Assembly (NCBI GenBank): GCA_023014485.1
Contig: JAJOZX010002714.1
Coordinates: forward strand, 327,501-391,500
Length of the DNA: 64,000 bases
Direction: 5' to 3'
Origin: Bathynomus jamesi
Taxonomy: Eukaryota > Arthropoda > Malacostraca > Isopoda > Cirolanidae
The notes under the pieces were generated by a model, which saw nothing but the letters and a program-made list of their open reading frames with translations, searched no databases and had not been told where the DNA came from. Below are positions 12,203-23,789 of this stretch, piece after piece (positions within the stretch are counted from its first letter, which is position 1; the number at the start of each line of letters is the position of its first letter). Position numbers and translations under genes: made by a program.

Positions 12203-12920
12203 CCAGGTGCATACAGCCACCCAAGAGAAAGAAGGGAAAAAATGAAATTGTGAGGGCAGAAACGCAACTTCACGTCACCTAATCCATGCCATACACTCTT
12301 TTTTTGTTTGGTATGAAATTATGTTTTTCTACTCTATTCTTAGACATAAGGCAGGTAAGTGTGTGACCGTGTTTTCTGTAATTGGACGTCTGTCATGTGT
12401 ATTTGTTTGCCAATTTTTTGAATGTCGCCGAGTTTCAGCTTGGGTTTCCTGCAGTGAAAAATGCTTATGCAAATGATATATTGAGTTGTTCATACTTTGC
12501 GGTGTTCTGCCACCATGAGAGTGGAGAAAATCTTTTTCCGGCGAGGAATATCATGACACCCCCATCAAGAAAGTCATATTTTCTTCAGTGTTTCTTCTCG
12601 CTCTTAGGATCGCCAGTCCAGAATACATGGATGCCGAGTTAGAAAAACTAACAGTATTGGAAGTGATTTGTGTTACCCACCTGCTTTTTTGGAATCTTGT
12701 CTTAACAAGGCAAAACGAACTTTCTATTGTGTGAATAATAATCCTCACACTTTGTCGAAGAATATTTCAGTACTTCCATTTTTCCCAGTTATTTTAGGCA
12801 TTGCTAATGTACTTAAACTTTTGAACATTAATGTAGTACTTTCAAATGACAATAGTGTGAAAAATATCATAGTAAAGAATAGTCCTACCAATAATTGATT
12901 GTAAACAATGTGATTCCTAG
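12203..12920. other. no gene recognised
   Basis: Short open frames occur but none has recognisable domain content. This is sequence between the hAT and the LTR element. Confidence 0.4.
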
Positions 12921-13077
12921 AGGATATTCATTATTATTGATTAGTGTCTTCATGTTGATGCCTTTATTTTTCATGTATGTGTTTATGTTTTGTTTGTATG
13001 TTTCAGAGTTCCATCATTGTTTAGCGTTATGGATATTGGTTAATAAACGTAATAACAAAAAGTGGAATCTTATTTAT
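12921..13077 (+). repeat. left LTR
   Basis: Shares with the right LTR the segments GATTAGTGTCTTCATGTTGA, GAGTTCCATCATTGTTTAGC and AATAAACGTAATAACAAAAA, with scattered substitutions. AATAAA inside may serve as the polyadenylation signal. Confidence 0.8.
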
Positions 13078-13121
13078 GATGGAACTGTATACAAAACAAT
13101 AGTGAATCTCAACAGGTCAAC

Positions 13122-16100
13122 ATGCCCGTGGTGAAATGTCCAATTGAGGGGTGCGCATATGAGACCCCCGCACACAGCGACGCCATTGTAGCAGCACTCC
13201 TCACAGCCCATTGCACTGTCCATTCCGTATCCGCTGCCGGCGCCACGGCCCAAGTGGTGAAGGTGAAGAGACCAACAATATCTTCAGCCGGTACGAGCGA
13301 GGAATGGTCCTACTTCACATCGCGATGGATGGAATATGTGGATGCCACCAAAATCACGGGTCGTGACAAAGTGGTGCAGCTACTGGAGTGCTGCGATGAA
13401 CCCCTTCGCAAAGACTTCACACGATCAGCCGGTGGTAGTCTGACAGGGAGAAGTGAAAATGAGGTGCTCGCAGCCATAAAGAAACTCGCAGTCAGAGAAG
13501 AGAGCACATGGTTGCTAGAGTGGCGCTGCACAACATGCGCCAAGACCGTGACGAAACCGTGCGTTCATTCGGCGCCCGACTCCGTGGCCAGGCAGGAGTA
13601 TGCAAGTACATCACCAAATGCCCGAGCTGCGGTGCGGATGTGAGCTCACGGAGGCCATCTTGCGCGACGTCCTGACCCGAGGCATTGAGGACCCCGAGAT
13701 TCAACTGGACCTACTCGCCAACAAGAACCAGAACATGACATTAGAGCAGGTCTTCCAGTTCGTCGAGGCCAAAGAATCCGGCAAGCGCTCAGCATCACGT
13801 CTCCTCGACTCTCAGGGCGTCGAGGCTGCTAACAGCGCCTACAGACGGAACAAGAAGGACGCTCTGAAGGAGATGACAGTCGGCAACCATGAGGTGTGCT
13901 CATATTGCGGCAGGAAAGGGCATGGCAAAAGTGCCCCAGGCAGGGTCCGAAAGAAAGACTGCCCAGCCTATGGCCACACATGCAGCTACTGCAATCGTGA
14001 GAACCACTTTGAAGCAGTGTGTAGGAGCAAGCACAAACCATCAAGAGTCGAGATAGTAGCGAATTCACATGCAATAAGCGAAGAAGGTGCTGTGTTCGAG
14101 GCCCTCTGCTCGATTGCCACAACTGGCCGACGCCGCGTCAGGAGGGTCATCGCCCTTGACCATCATCTTTATCATCGCCTTTCCGACACATGGATTAAGC
14201 AAGCCTCCAAACCTCAGCCATTCATAAACCTCACAGTGACAGCCGTCGATGAAGATTACGCTGCATTTGGATTCGAGCTAAAGGCCGCGCCCAAGATTGC
14301 TACACTCGGTGCGATGGCTGACACCGGCTGCCAGAGCTGTCTGGCAGGCATCAAAGTCATCCACCGCATAGGCCTCAAACAAGCCGACCTTATCCCTGTC
14401 ACGATGAGAATGCACGCCGCCAACAACGGATGCATCAAAATACTCAGCGCCGTCATCCTGCGACTCTCTGGAAACGACAAAACCGGTAAAGTGGTAACAA
14501 CTCGTCAACTCAGTGCTATCAACAGCGAGAGCGGTCAGACCAGCCCATGCGACTGCCCGATACGTCAAATACCGCCCCGGCCGCCATCACAACTACCGTT
14601 CCTGGCGACTGAGAAGAACCGCGACAGACTGCGGCAGTACTTGGTCGAATACTACAAGTCAAGCACATTTAACACGTGTGCGCATCAGCCGTTGCCAATG
14701 ATGGAGGGCCCTCCATTGAAACTTATGGTTGACCCTCTAGCTGACCCGGTGACATATCACACCCCGGTACCCGTCCCTCTTCACTGGCAAGATGACGTCA
14801 AGCGTGGACTCGACCAAGACGTGAAATTGGGCGTAATCGAGCCAGTGCCGGTTGGCGAACCGGTGACATAGTGTCACCGGATGGTGGTGTGCGCCAAGAA
14901 GAACGGAAAGTCACGCCGCACGGTCGACTTCCAGCCCCTGAACATACATGCCACCCGCGAGACACACCATACTCAGTCACCGTTCCACCAGGCACGGTCG
15001 GTGCCCCATGGCAAGAAGAAGACCGTGTTCGATGCCTGGAACGGACACCACAGCGTGCCCCTCCGCGAGGAAGACCGTCACCTGACTACCTTCATCACTC
15101 CGTGGGGCAGGTACCGGTACCGCACGGCGCCCCAGGGTTCTATCGCCTCTGGTGATGGCTATTCGAGACGTTACGACGAAATAGTATCCGACCTTCCAAA
15201 CAAAACCAAGTGTATCGACGATACGCTGCTCTGGTCGGACGACCTGAGACAGTTTCTTCCAAGCAGTCAACTGGCTTGACATCTGCGGTAGACACGGCAT
15301 CACGCTGAACTCTGAGAAGTTTGTATTTGGACAAGACACTGTGGAGTTTGCTGGCTTCGAAATCACACTCGACAAAGTATGACCCTGCGAGAAGTATATG
15401 CAGGCCATCCGTGACTTTCCTACACCAAAGAACATAACCGACATTTGCTCATGGTTTGGGCTAATTAACCAGGTGGCGTATGCTTTCGCTATGGCAAAGA
15501 GAATGATACCTTTTCGCCAACTCTTGAAGCCCGGCACGCCCTTCCGATGGGATGATCAACTCAACAATCTGTTTGAAGAGTCGAAGGTGGTGATCATCAG
15601 TGAGATCGAGGAGGGTCTAAGTATATTTGACAAAACAAAGCCGACCTGTCTTGCGACTGATTGGTCGAAATCAGGGATCGGATTCTGGCTATACCAGAAG
15701 CACTGTGAATGTCCTGGTGCTGAACCCTTTTGCTGCCGCACTGGTTGGATGGTCACCCTCGTTGACAGTCGCTTCACCCACCCCGCCGAGTCACGCTACG
15801 CGCCGATCGAGGGGGAGGCTCTGGCAGTCGCTGACGCACTGGACAAGGCCAGGTACCTCGTCCTCGGCTGCGATGACCTCATCATCGCTGTTGACCACAA
15901 ACCGCTGCTGAAGGTGTTTGGTGACAGGTCGCTGGAAGACTTACCGAATGCTCGACTGAGAAATCTGAAGGAGAAGACTCTCCGCTACAGATTTCGCATG
16001 ATTCATGTACCTGGTGCGAGGCATCGCGCTGTTGACGCTATGTCCCGCCACCCCACAGGCGACCGCCAACCTGAAAAGATGCTCCTAGCAGACGACATCT

Positions 16101-17395
16101 CCGCTAGTAGCCAAGACGCTGTTGCTGATGATGACCTACCGTCGGCAGCTGCTCTGCACCACTCATTCTTAGCTGGCACAGAGGGAACGGCTGTGTACAA
16201 CGACGAAGCCCTCGACGACGAGGTTATGGCCTCCGCGATCTCAGCTCTGAACACGCTGCAGTCCGTTACCTGGGACCGGGTAAGATTGGCGACGAGCAGC
16301 GACCAACATATGACAGAGCTCGTCTCGATAATCGAGTCAGGCATGCCTGACTTCCGTCACGAGCTCCCACCCCCACTCAGAGAATATTACCAATTCCGAG
16401 AGGACCTGTACACGGTGGACGGCGTCGTCATATTCAAAAACCGTGTTGTGATCCCTCCCTCTCTCCGGCAGGATGTACTAAACGCGCTCCACGCAGCCCA
16501 CCAGGGCGTATCGTCGATGGTCGCGAGGGCTGAGGTGTCCGTGTTCTGGCCCGGCATCACCCCTGCTATCACTACCCTCAGGAACAGTTGCAACCATTGC
16601 AACCGTATGGCACCTTCGCAGCCCAGTGCTCCTCCAATTCCTCCGGTGTCCCCTGTCTACCCTTTCCAGTGCATCTGTGCCGATTATTTCCATTATAAAG
16701 GTACCAACTACCTGGTGATCGTCGACAGGTACTCAAACTGGCCGATTGTGGAGAGGACCACGGATGGCGCCAGAGGCCTCATCAACAGCCTGAGTAGGGT
16801 GTTCGTGATTTATGGCATCTGCGATGAACTGTCATCTGACGGCGGCCCTGAGTTCACATCCACGGCTACTCGTCACTTCCTGGGGAACTGGGGCGTACAC
16901 CACCGTCTGGCTTCGGTAGCTTTTTCACATTCAAACTGCAGAGCCGAAGTTGACGTGAAAACAGCGAAACGACTGATCACAGACAACACAGGACCGAACG
17001 GTGAGCTTGATACAGACGCTTTTCAGCGAGCCATGCTACAGTACCGCAACACGCCTGACAAAGATACCAAGCTGTCTCCCGCTATGTGTGTTCGGCCGTC
17101 CGATCAAAGATTTCATCCCGATCGTGCCCGGCAGGTACAAACCACACGATACCTGGCTCGGGACGTTGGCGGCGAGGGAGGATGCCTTGCGGAACAGGCA
17201 CATGAGAGCCACTGAATACTGGTCCGAGCACACTAGACGGTTACCCCCACTCGTGGTCGGAGACAGGGTCAGAATCCAGAACCAGATCGGCCCCAACCCC
17301 AGGAAATGGGACAAGACTGGCCTGGTAATAGAAGTGCGACAGTTCGATCAATACGTGGTGAAGGTTGACGGTTCAGGCAGAATGACTGCGAAATA
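13122..17395 (+). pseudogene. gypsy gag-pol, multiply disrupted
   Basis: Gag begins at 13122 with a C2H2-like finger (CPIEGC..H..H) near its N-terminus. The frame shifts twice, near 13505 and 13640. The next segment (to 14871) has Cys-rich knuckles (CSYCGRKGH, CSYCNRENH) and a protease loop with ADTGC. A TAG stop lies at 14869-14871, directly before conserved reverse transcriptase text. CIDDT near 15215 is the catalytic box. Frames break again near 15250-15390. From 15398 a long open stretch carries RNase H ([14 protein letters not shown]), integrase zinc finger (HAAHQG, CNHC) and DDE residues (CADYF, SDGGPEF, the Glu in NCRAE). Another frame change near 17200 and a TAG at 17394 end pol. Encodes replication functions of a retrotransposon; clearly inactive. 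Confidence 0.85.
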
Positions 17396-17415
17396 GAAAA
17401 TTTCTGAGGAAATAC

Positions 17416-17950
17416 GTGCCCGTCCAACCGCACAGACGCCGCTTCACCATCGGGGACGACTTCCACCTTCACCTCTCTAGCCCTGCGCCCGGATCGGGGC
17501 AGTGCGCGACCTCACCCACAAAACCACGCATGGACGACTCCCGCCTTCACCTCTCCAGCCCTGCGCCCGAATTGGAGCAGTGCGCAACCTCACCCCCGAA
17601 ACCACGCTCCCCGTTCGCAGTCGAGCGATCATCCCCTACCGCCCACCAACCGGTTGGCAACGTAACCTCACCGACCAGCCCCACATCACTTCCACTGCAC
17701 ACCCCACTACGAGGCCTGCCCTCCAGACCAGCTGTGCACCCTCAGCAGTGCCCACCAACACCGTCCCTGGCACCCATTGAGCGCTTCCAGCAACGAGATT
17801 CCTCCCAACCTGCTGCTCCAGGTGTCCAGGTGTCCCGCTTCTCCAACCGATGCCCCTGCCGTCAGACGCTCCGGACGCGATAGGAAGACACCTTCGTGGC
17901 AGAGCGATTACGATATGACGAACACGCTACATACTAGATGAACAACCCCC
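17416..17950 (+). other. proline-rich tail region of the gypsy element
   Basis: Open stretch after the pol stop, very rich in Pro, Ser and Thr codons, with an imperfect repeat of CTTCACCTCTC..CCCTGCGCCCG at about 17467 and 17549. It probably represents the degenerate end of the polyprotein rather than a separate gene. Confidence 0.4.
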
Positions 17951-18053
17951 CTTCGCCATCGACACCCATACCCTGTACCACACTACTACATATATAACAG
18001 TCTTTGTCCCCATTTTTTTCACTATACTATATCAAAGACTCGGGGAGAGAGAG

Positions 18054-18209
18054 AGAATATGCATTATTACTGATTAGTGTCTTCATGTTGATGCCTTTAT
18101 TTTCCATGTATGTGTTTGTTTTATTTGTATGTTTCAGAGTTCCATCATTGTTTAGCGTTATGGATATTGGTCAATAAACGTAATAACAAAAAGTGGACTC
18201 TTATTTAAT
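18054..18209 (+). repeat. right LTR
   Basis: Direct repeat of 12921-13077. It is preceded by a short GA-rich tract (GGGGAGAGAGAGAGA at 18042-18056), a plausible polypurine tract. Divergence from the left LTR is visible by eye, so insertion is not recent. Confidence 0.8.
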
Positions 18210-18219
18210 GTAGGGAACT

Positions 18220-18640
18220 AAAATGGTGCAGTGCCAGTTTTATGTTTACTACGCGTAACCTACCTACCAGCCAAATGTTAATCCGGAAGAATATATATAA
18301 TTTCATTACTAGGGTCCAAAACAGCTCTAATGTGTTATTGTACAATGTCCTGTCTTCAGATACTGTGTACCTCTCACCTATATGGCAGTCTTGGTTCAGA
18401 CAACTGCTGGTTTACAATACCTTATTTTTGTAATGTAGCAAAGATTATATATGCATATTGTATGTTGGGTCAAATGGCTATGCTAGCCTTATTTTTGTAC
18501 TTGTATATTAGGTTAAGTGGCTCTGTTGATCTTATTTTTGTGAATGATCCGCAACAAAGATGTTTTGTTTGTTGTATAATTAATAATTTAAAATATAGTT
18601 TCCACAAAATCATATCTGAACTTGGCTTCCCATAATTTAT
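18220..18640 (+). mobile_element. LINE 3' end (family of 6338-7145)
   Basis: Plus strand reads VYLSPIWQSWFRQLLVYN, parallel to IWKHWCRQLYVY at 6990-7030, and then a tail with AATGATCCGCAACAAAGATG. Only the C-terminus and 3' UTR are present. Confidence 0.55.
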
Positions 18641-18779
18641 CAGCATTTTTATTAAACTCCTTTATTTTCATAATTTCTCTGATTTCTTCATTAAGCAACA
18701 ATTATTTTCTCCTACGTATACAAATTATCTTTTTCAGTTAATGATATCTCGTGTAATAACAATATACATAAAATTGCCA

Positions 18780-18945
18780 GATAATTAATCAAACAGTATG
18801 CCAGTATGCTAGGTTAAGTGGCTATATTGGCCCTATTTTTGTATTAACTTCAGTGTATAATACGTAAGATTGTATTTGTATGTTAGATTAAGTGGCTATG
18901 GATTGTGAATGATCCGCAATAAAGATGTCTTTTTTTTTTGTACTA
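18780..18945 (+). mobile_element. LINE 3' tail, second copy
   Basis: Repeats the tail of the preceding fragment: TTAAGTGGCTA.., then GAATGATCCGCAATAAAGAT followed by a T run. The inverted equivalent is at 29325-29445. Confidence 0.55.
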
Positions 18946-19201
18946 CCTATCATTGACTTTCACTTTACTTAAAGTCTGATCCTTTCGACCATCAAAGTAT
19001 ATGGAAGTAATAGGATTCACTTTATCACTTTTCAATGTTTTTCGAAGTCTTCCTCTTTTTCTCCTCACTTTACTTCTGTCTATTAGGGATGGTCATCTTC
19101 TTTGGTCATCATACCAACAACGTCTATCAACATGCCGCAAAGACATTCTCATTTGGCTTCCAGCATTTTCAAAACCACAGTCTGTTTCCATCATCTCATT
19201 G

Positions 19202-20007
19202 TCAGTCTTCATCTGAAGAATTTTCAACTAAACTCAAAGGATGAACTTCAGTAGAACGATTTATGGTTTTCATTTCTTTACTTACTTGTTCTGAGAGCTT
19301 CCTCTCGTATCTTTTTTGTGAAATTTGCGTGGCATGCACATTATCTACACTACTTATATACATTTTACGATCACTCCTCTGATCAAGTAGAAATTGTAAT
19401 TCCTCTTTTGGTACTTTTTTATCTCTCCGACATACGCAATCTATGTGAATTTCTTCACAATCATCACTGCATCCTATGTCTGTATGAGATTTTAAATTAC
19501 ATTCACAAGTACATATATCAAACAAATTACTGAGACTATTCATATATTCATTTTTTAGTTTCACTGATGTTTTTGATCCATTCAACGTTGCTGTTCTTTC
19601 TATGAATCTTGCTACCTTTTGAAACACAGCTTTTTCCTGAACTGTGGGGATTGATGCTTGCTGCCAAAGTTTTAGTAGTTCGTGAGTTATTTGTCTGATG
19701 ATTGGCTCGTTAGCTGCATTTTTCCTTTCTTTGAGATAGAGAAAGTACCGAGCCACTCGTAAATTAGTTGGCAAAAGATTATGAGGCAACCTCTCAGGAA
19801 TTCCAAACATACAATGTTACTTAGATGCCTTCTGCTCACAAATTTTTTCCTTGCTGAATAGCATGATGGGGAACTCGAAAGCGTAGATGCTGCTGCATGG
19901 AAAGCTGTTGGTGTAGAGTTGCTGCAAGAGAGGATGTTGCTAGCTTGATGTGAAGAAGGATGTTGTTTCAGTTGTGGAGACACTGGTGTGTGGGATGCAT
20001 ATTCCAT
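19202..20007 (-). CDS. unclassified protein with LPT..YF..W..A.IP domain, one frameshift
   Basis: Not a family I can name. Minus strand from 20007 gives a Ser/His-rich N-terminus, then after a one-base frame change near 19805 a 202-residue open frame to 19202. This frame has LLPTNLRVARYFLYLK, LLKLWQQASIPT, a helix-like stretch, then a Cys-rich block (CTCECN, CSDDC, CVC), LLDQRSDRKMYI and an acidic C-terminus. The first part matches, position for position, a segment of the gene at 58722-59974 (LPT, V, YF, K, W, A, IP, A, K). Sequence upstream of 20007 has a plausible acceptor (CAACTATAG), so there may be a further 5' exon. No catalytic motif is evident. It could be a domesticated or mobile-element-borne protein. 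Confidence 0.55.
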
Positions 20008-20009
20008 CT

Positions 20010-20616
20010 CTGCTTTTCTATAGTTGAATTATTAACTGAAAATAAGAACAAATCTCAAATAAATTTCAGTGAATTTTAATTGCTTAAGGAAAAACAACAA
20101 ATATTTACTCAGTTTACTCCCGTCAGTCAAATGTACATTATAACAAGTGTAATGGAATATTTTTTCATCTCGTTTCTCATAGCATGCTCACTAGCTTCTT
20201 ACCTCTGGATTCTGTAGATGGGGGACAACTACTGCAGCTGGCTGTCAGGCGAACTGTGGTGCCTGGGCAGTCAGAAGACACGATGCGTACAAGTATACAG
20301 TACAACCTTGGCAGGAATCTTTAAATCTGGGAATGACGCAAAATAATATACGTATTAAAGTTATAAAAATTTATAATTGCGGTTTCATAATGACAGTAAT
20401 GGGGGTTATTCATATGATGTAATGTTGACGGATGTATACTAGATGGGAACTCTATTTTCTGTGTTTGTTAAATTGTATTCGTGCAAAAATGGGGCGGTTA
20501 GAGAAACCTGGCACAATTTGTATTATCATATTCGCAAAAACTACAATAAAATATCAGTGTGCCACTGTAAATTATCATTTTCACTCCGCCCTAATATATA
20601 TATATATATATATATA
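20010..20616. other. no gene recognised
   Basis: Upstream of the unclassified gene; ends in a (TA)n run at 20594-20616. No promoter element can be supported. Confidence 0.35.
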
Positions 20617-20794
20617 CAAAGGTGGGCAGTTGCGCCGCAAAAAGTTGCGGCGCAACTTGCGGCGCAACATTTTTGGTTGCGCTTGCGCTTGCGGCGCAAC
20701 TTTTTGAAAAGGGTTGCGCTTGCGCGTGCGGCGCAACTATTTCAGCAGAGTTGCGGTTGCGGCGCTACAAAAATCGTTGCGCGTGCCCACCACT
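20617..20794. mobile_element. GC-rich hAT-type MITE, copy 1
   Basis: Ends CAAAGGTGGGCA and TGCCCACCACTG are inverted copies. The interior is built from GCGGCGCAAC and TTGCGCTTGCG motifs on both strands. The TGCCCACCACTG end is the same as that of the hAT at 40389-41502, which suggests mobilisation by a related transposase. Confidence 0.75.
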
Positions 20795-20811
20795 GCAGAT
20801 ATACGTTAAAT

Positions 20812-20997
20812 GCAAAGGTGGGCAGTTGCGCCGCAAAAAGTTGCGGCGCAACTTGTGGCGCAACATTTTTGGTTGCGCTTGCGCTTGCGGCGCAACTTTT
20901 TGAAAAGGGTTGCGCTTGCGCGTGCGGCGCAACTATTTCAGCAGAGTTGCGGTTGCGGTTGCGGCGCTACAAAAATTGTTGCGCGTGCCCACCACTG
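20812..20997. mobile_element. GC-rich hAT-type MITE, copy 2
   Basis: Near-identical to copy 1, 17 bp downstream in the same orientation, with one extra GGTTGC unit. TATATATA lies on the outer sides of the pair, so the two may have moved as a dimer, though the surrounding TA run makes that duplication uninformative. Confidence 0.75.
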
Positions 20998-21006
20998 TAT
21001 ATATAT

Positions 21007-21270
21007 ATGTATAGAAACGACGTAAGTATAGAGGAATGTTCTGCACACGAGGAAGAGAAATAACGAACAAATGAAAAATGAGGTCCCCGCCCGGGAATCG
21101 AACCCAGGATCTTCCGATTGCCGGTCCGATATGTAGTGGTTAGCATATCGGACCGGCAATCGGAAGATCCTGGGTTCGATTCCCGGGCTGGGACCTCATT
21201 TTTCATTTGTTCGTTATTTCTCTTCCTCGTGTGCAGAACATTCCTCTATACTTACGTCGTTTCTATACAT
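21007..21270. repeat. palindrome of two head-to-head tRNA-like SINE units
   Basis: Arms of 127 bp (21007-21133 and 21144-21270) are inverted copies with one or two mismatches, separated by TAGTGGTTAG. Each arm holds a tRNA-like segment with an A-box-like TAGTGGTTAGC and a B box GGGTTCGATTCCC, followed by a shared 3' body ending in ACGTCGTTTCTATACAT. The acceptor and anticodon stems pair poorly (loop CCGGCAA lacks U33), so this is a tRNA-derived repeat and not a working tRNA gene. Confidence 0.8.
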
Positions 21271-21396
21271 TAATATACTGCGTGGTCATTGCAGTTAAAT
21301 GTACATATTCACGATTTGCGAGGGTGCCCTCTCAAGGCATTGGTTTCTACCCTATGTAGGAGAATTACGACTTCTGACTATTGTGCCCTGTGGTGT

Positions 21397-21561
21397 AGTG
21401 GTTAGCATATCGGACCGGCAATCGGAAGATCCTGGGTTCGATTCCCGGGCGGGGACCTCATTTTTCATTTGTTCGTTATTTCTCTTCCTCGTGTGCAGAA
21501 CATTCCTCTATACTTACGTCGTTTCTCTACATTAATATACTGCGTGGTCATTGCAGTTAAA

Positions 21562-21565
<4 letters not shown>
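21397..21565 (+). mobile_element. tRNA-derived SINE, direct copy
   Basis: Direct repeat of 21134-21303: the same tRNA-like head with GGTTCGATTCCCGGG, then a body ending in TGCGTGGTCATTGCAGTTAA and a (TG)/(TA) run. This is the unit found inverted in the adjacent palindrome. Confidence 0.75.
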
Positions 21566-21593
<28 letters not shown>

Positions 21594-21595
<2 letters not shown>

Positions 21596-22330
21596 GGGTG
21601 TAACAAAAGTCCGTTCTCAAAGGAGATATTGTATAACAGAACTGAACGAGAAATAGTTTTAACTATACATTACAAACAATACAATCAACTTACCAATTAA
21701 TCCAGTACATGCTCAAATTGCATTCCATGTAGCCGTTCACACATTTCTACTCGTCTTTGTAAGCTGTCGGTTACGTTTTGAAGTGTTTCCGCACTAATTC
21801 TGTTACACTGATCTGTAATTTTTTCTTTAAACTGCTGGATCGTTCGAGGTCTTCACTCATAAACAACAAACTTTAAGTGGCTCCACAAAAAGAAATCAAG
21901 CGGGGTCAAATCAGAGCTTCGGGGCGGCTATTCCACACAAGCTCGGCGTCCTATCCATCTCCCACGAAGATTCTCATCTAACCAGTCTCGCTGAATGAAC
22001 GAAATGAGGAGGTGCATCATCTTGCTGAAACTGGAACTTTCGTCTAGCATCCAAAGACATTTCGTCAATGTACTTCTGCAAAATTCCCTCCAGAATGTTG
22101 TTCAAGTTAGAATCACCGTTCATGGTTTCATTAAAAAAGTATGGTCCTGTGATAGTTCCTCTATGAATTCCTGCCCACATCGTAATCCTGGGATCAGCCT
22201 GCGAATGTGCATCTTCAACCCAATGCGGATTTTCGTCGCTCCAGTAACGATAATTGTGGTGATTCACTGTTCTACGATCAGTTCTGTTATATCTTATTTT
22301 CCTATAAGAACGGACTTTTGTTATACCCTG
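21594..22330 (-). mobile_element. Tc1/mariner-like element, transposase fragment
   Basis: Inverted ends GGGTGTAACAAAAGTCCGTT and its right-hand counterpart (one substitution) are flanked by TA and by (TA)n on both sides. The minus strand encodes transposase pieces: YRYWSDENPHWV, MWAGIHRGTITGPYFF and FQQDDAPPHF, the last two around the second catalytic Asp. The N-terminal part is missing and stops interrupt the frame, so this is a non-autonomous derivative. Confidence 0.85.
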
Positions 22331-23365
22331 TATATATATATATATATATATATATATCATGGATCTTGATTGGCAAAAAGCTGAAATGTTCTCAATATGA
22401 TTGGCCATGAGTGGCCGAGAACCCATGATGCCGTCATTAACTTTCAACCGATCAGGGGTCATGGGCGTAGCTTTCGACTTCGTAAAAAATCTGGTGGCTG
22501 CAAAACTACATATTTACCGATTCACCCGTTCTACTAACATAACATAACATAACCTAAAGTACGCCTACTGGGCATAAGTACCCATAACTGGGGCATAAAA
22601 TTCACCTCGCTCTACTAACCTTACGTAAACCTACCTTCTATGGTGGATGGAATATCACGCCTCCTTCACGAATTCTTCAAACAAATCCTCCTTCCGGTAC
22701 CTAGAACGCCACATATACTTCGCTAAATATTTTACCCGTTACTATTAAACAAGCCCAAAGGCAAACGTCCCGGCAAAACTTATACCAGTCAATAGTCTCT
22801 CTTGATGACACCTCAAGTCAAAATGAACATTCAGAAAAAGGCATATTATAAACGAATGCATGAGTAATTAAACTTTAGTATAATTGAAATGGGACTTATC
22901 AAGCCTGTCTTTCGATAGGGATAGTTTAAATGAACGCTTCTTCCTTCATCACCCAACCTCAAATCTTTCATGTTCTTTATAGAGATTGCACTTTGTTTCA
23001 CTTTTTGTACAAGTCATTGCATTTTTTATCAATCGTTTAAACTGTGAATATAATAATAATTTTATTTTATTTTATATTAATCCTATTATATCTGAACGTC
23101 TTTCCTTTACGAATGTCCAATAAACTTTAAGTTCTTATGACGTACGTTATATGTAGGAAGAATGTCAATTATTTTTATGTATTGGATGACGCCATCGAAA
23201 TAGGCGTGACTTAGACTTTACAAAAACCGAGGTGGCCGCTGAACTAAATATTAGCCAATTTCTATTACTAATGCATTTTTTCTTCTTCCAATTCATCGGA
23301 AATTTGGCTTTAGTTTATCTTTCAGCACTTCTTAATTAAACGTTCAACATTTCTTTTTAAATGTA
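22331..23365. other. no gene recognised
   Basis: Starts with a (TA)n run. The rest is AT-rich with no supported gene or repeat. Confidence 0.4.
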
Positions 23366-23785
23366 CAGAGGCATGCAAGAAGTAAATAGACACCCTTAAT
23401 TTTATGGTAAAATGTATGCATCCAATTTTTTTGCCATTATTATGACTAATATTCGTTTCCTACATTTTTATCCTTGAAGAAGGACTTATGCCAATATTCT
23501 CAAGTGGTCAAATTGAAAAAGACAGCTGCCTGTTCATGGAAGATGGAGCCCCATGCCACACCGCAAAAAAGACGAAAGAATGGGAGGAGCGAAATGGTAT
23601 CAAACGACTTCCTTGGCCGAGTCAGTCCACTGACATGAACCTCATAGAACACGTGTGGGCAATACTAGACAAGACTTTACGTAAAAAGCCCAAAAAACCA
23701 GCAACACGATCAGAATTGTTGAATCTTTTACGCCAAATTGTTACAGCAAAATCTGGGCTGTCTATTTACTTCTTACATGACTCTG
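23366..23785 (+). mobile_element. Tc1-like element, internally deleted
   Basis: TA-flanked inverted ends: CAGAG(G/T)CATG(C/T)AAGAAG continuing to TAAATAGACA. The plus strand at 23488-23760 encodes the C-terminal DDE half of a Tc1 transposase: FMEDGAPCHTA (second acidic position) and STDMNLIEHVWAILDK (third, Glu, about 34 residues later). The N-terminal DNA-binding half is absent. Confidence 0.85.
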
Positions 23786-23789
23786 TATA

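Larger units (their letters stand above)
12921..18209 (+). mobile_element. Ty3/gypsy LTR retrotransposon, degraded
   Basis: About 155-bp direct repeats at 12921-13077 and 18054-18209 flank a GC-rich gag-pol region in an otherwise AT-rich setting. Domain order is gag, zinc knuckles, protease, reverse transcriptase, RNase H, integrase, which is the gypsy order. Multiple stops and frameshifts make it non-functional. I did not find a convincing target duplication, and LTR ends are set by where similarity stops. Confidence 0.85.

Noticed and set aside
13600..17883. Bacterial contamination suggested by GC-rich long frames
   Set aside because: Domain order and flanking LTRs show a gypsy retrotransposon; flanks are continuous with eukaryotic sequence.
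20443..21063. Long Ala/Arg/Leu-rich open frames on both strands
   Set aside because: They are translations of GCGGCGCAAC modules in the two GC-rich MITEs and the adjacent SINE palindrome, with no independent coding evidence.
21080..21460. Functional tRNA genes
   Set aside because: Internal promoter boxes are good but acceptor and anticodon stems mispair, the loop lacks U33 and the units are repeated with a shared non-tRNA body.
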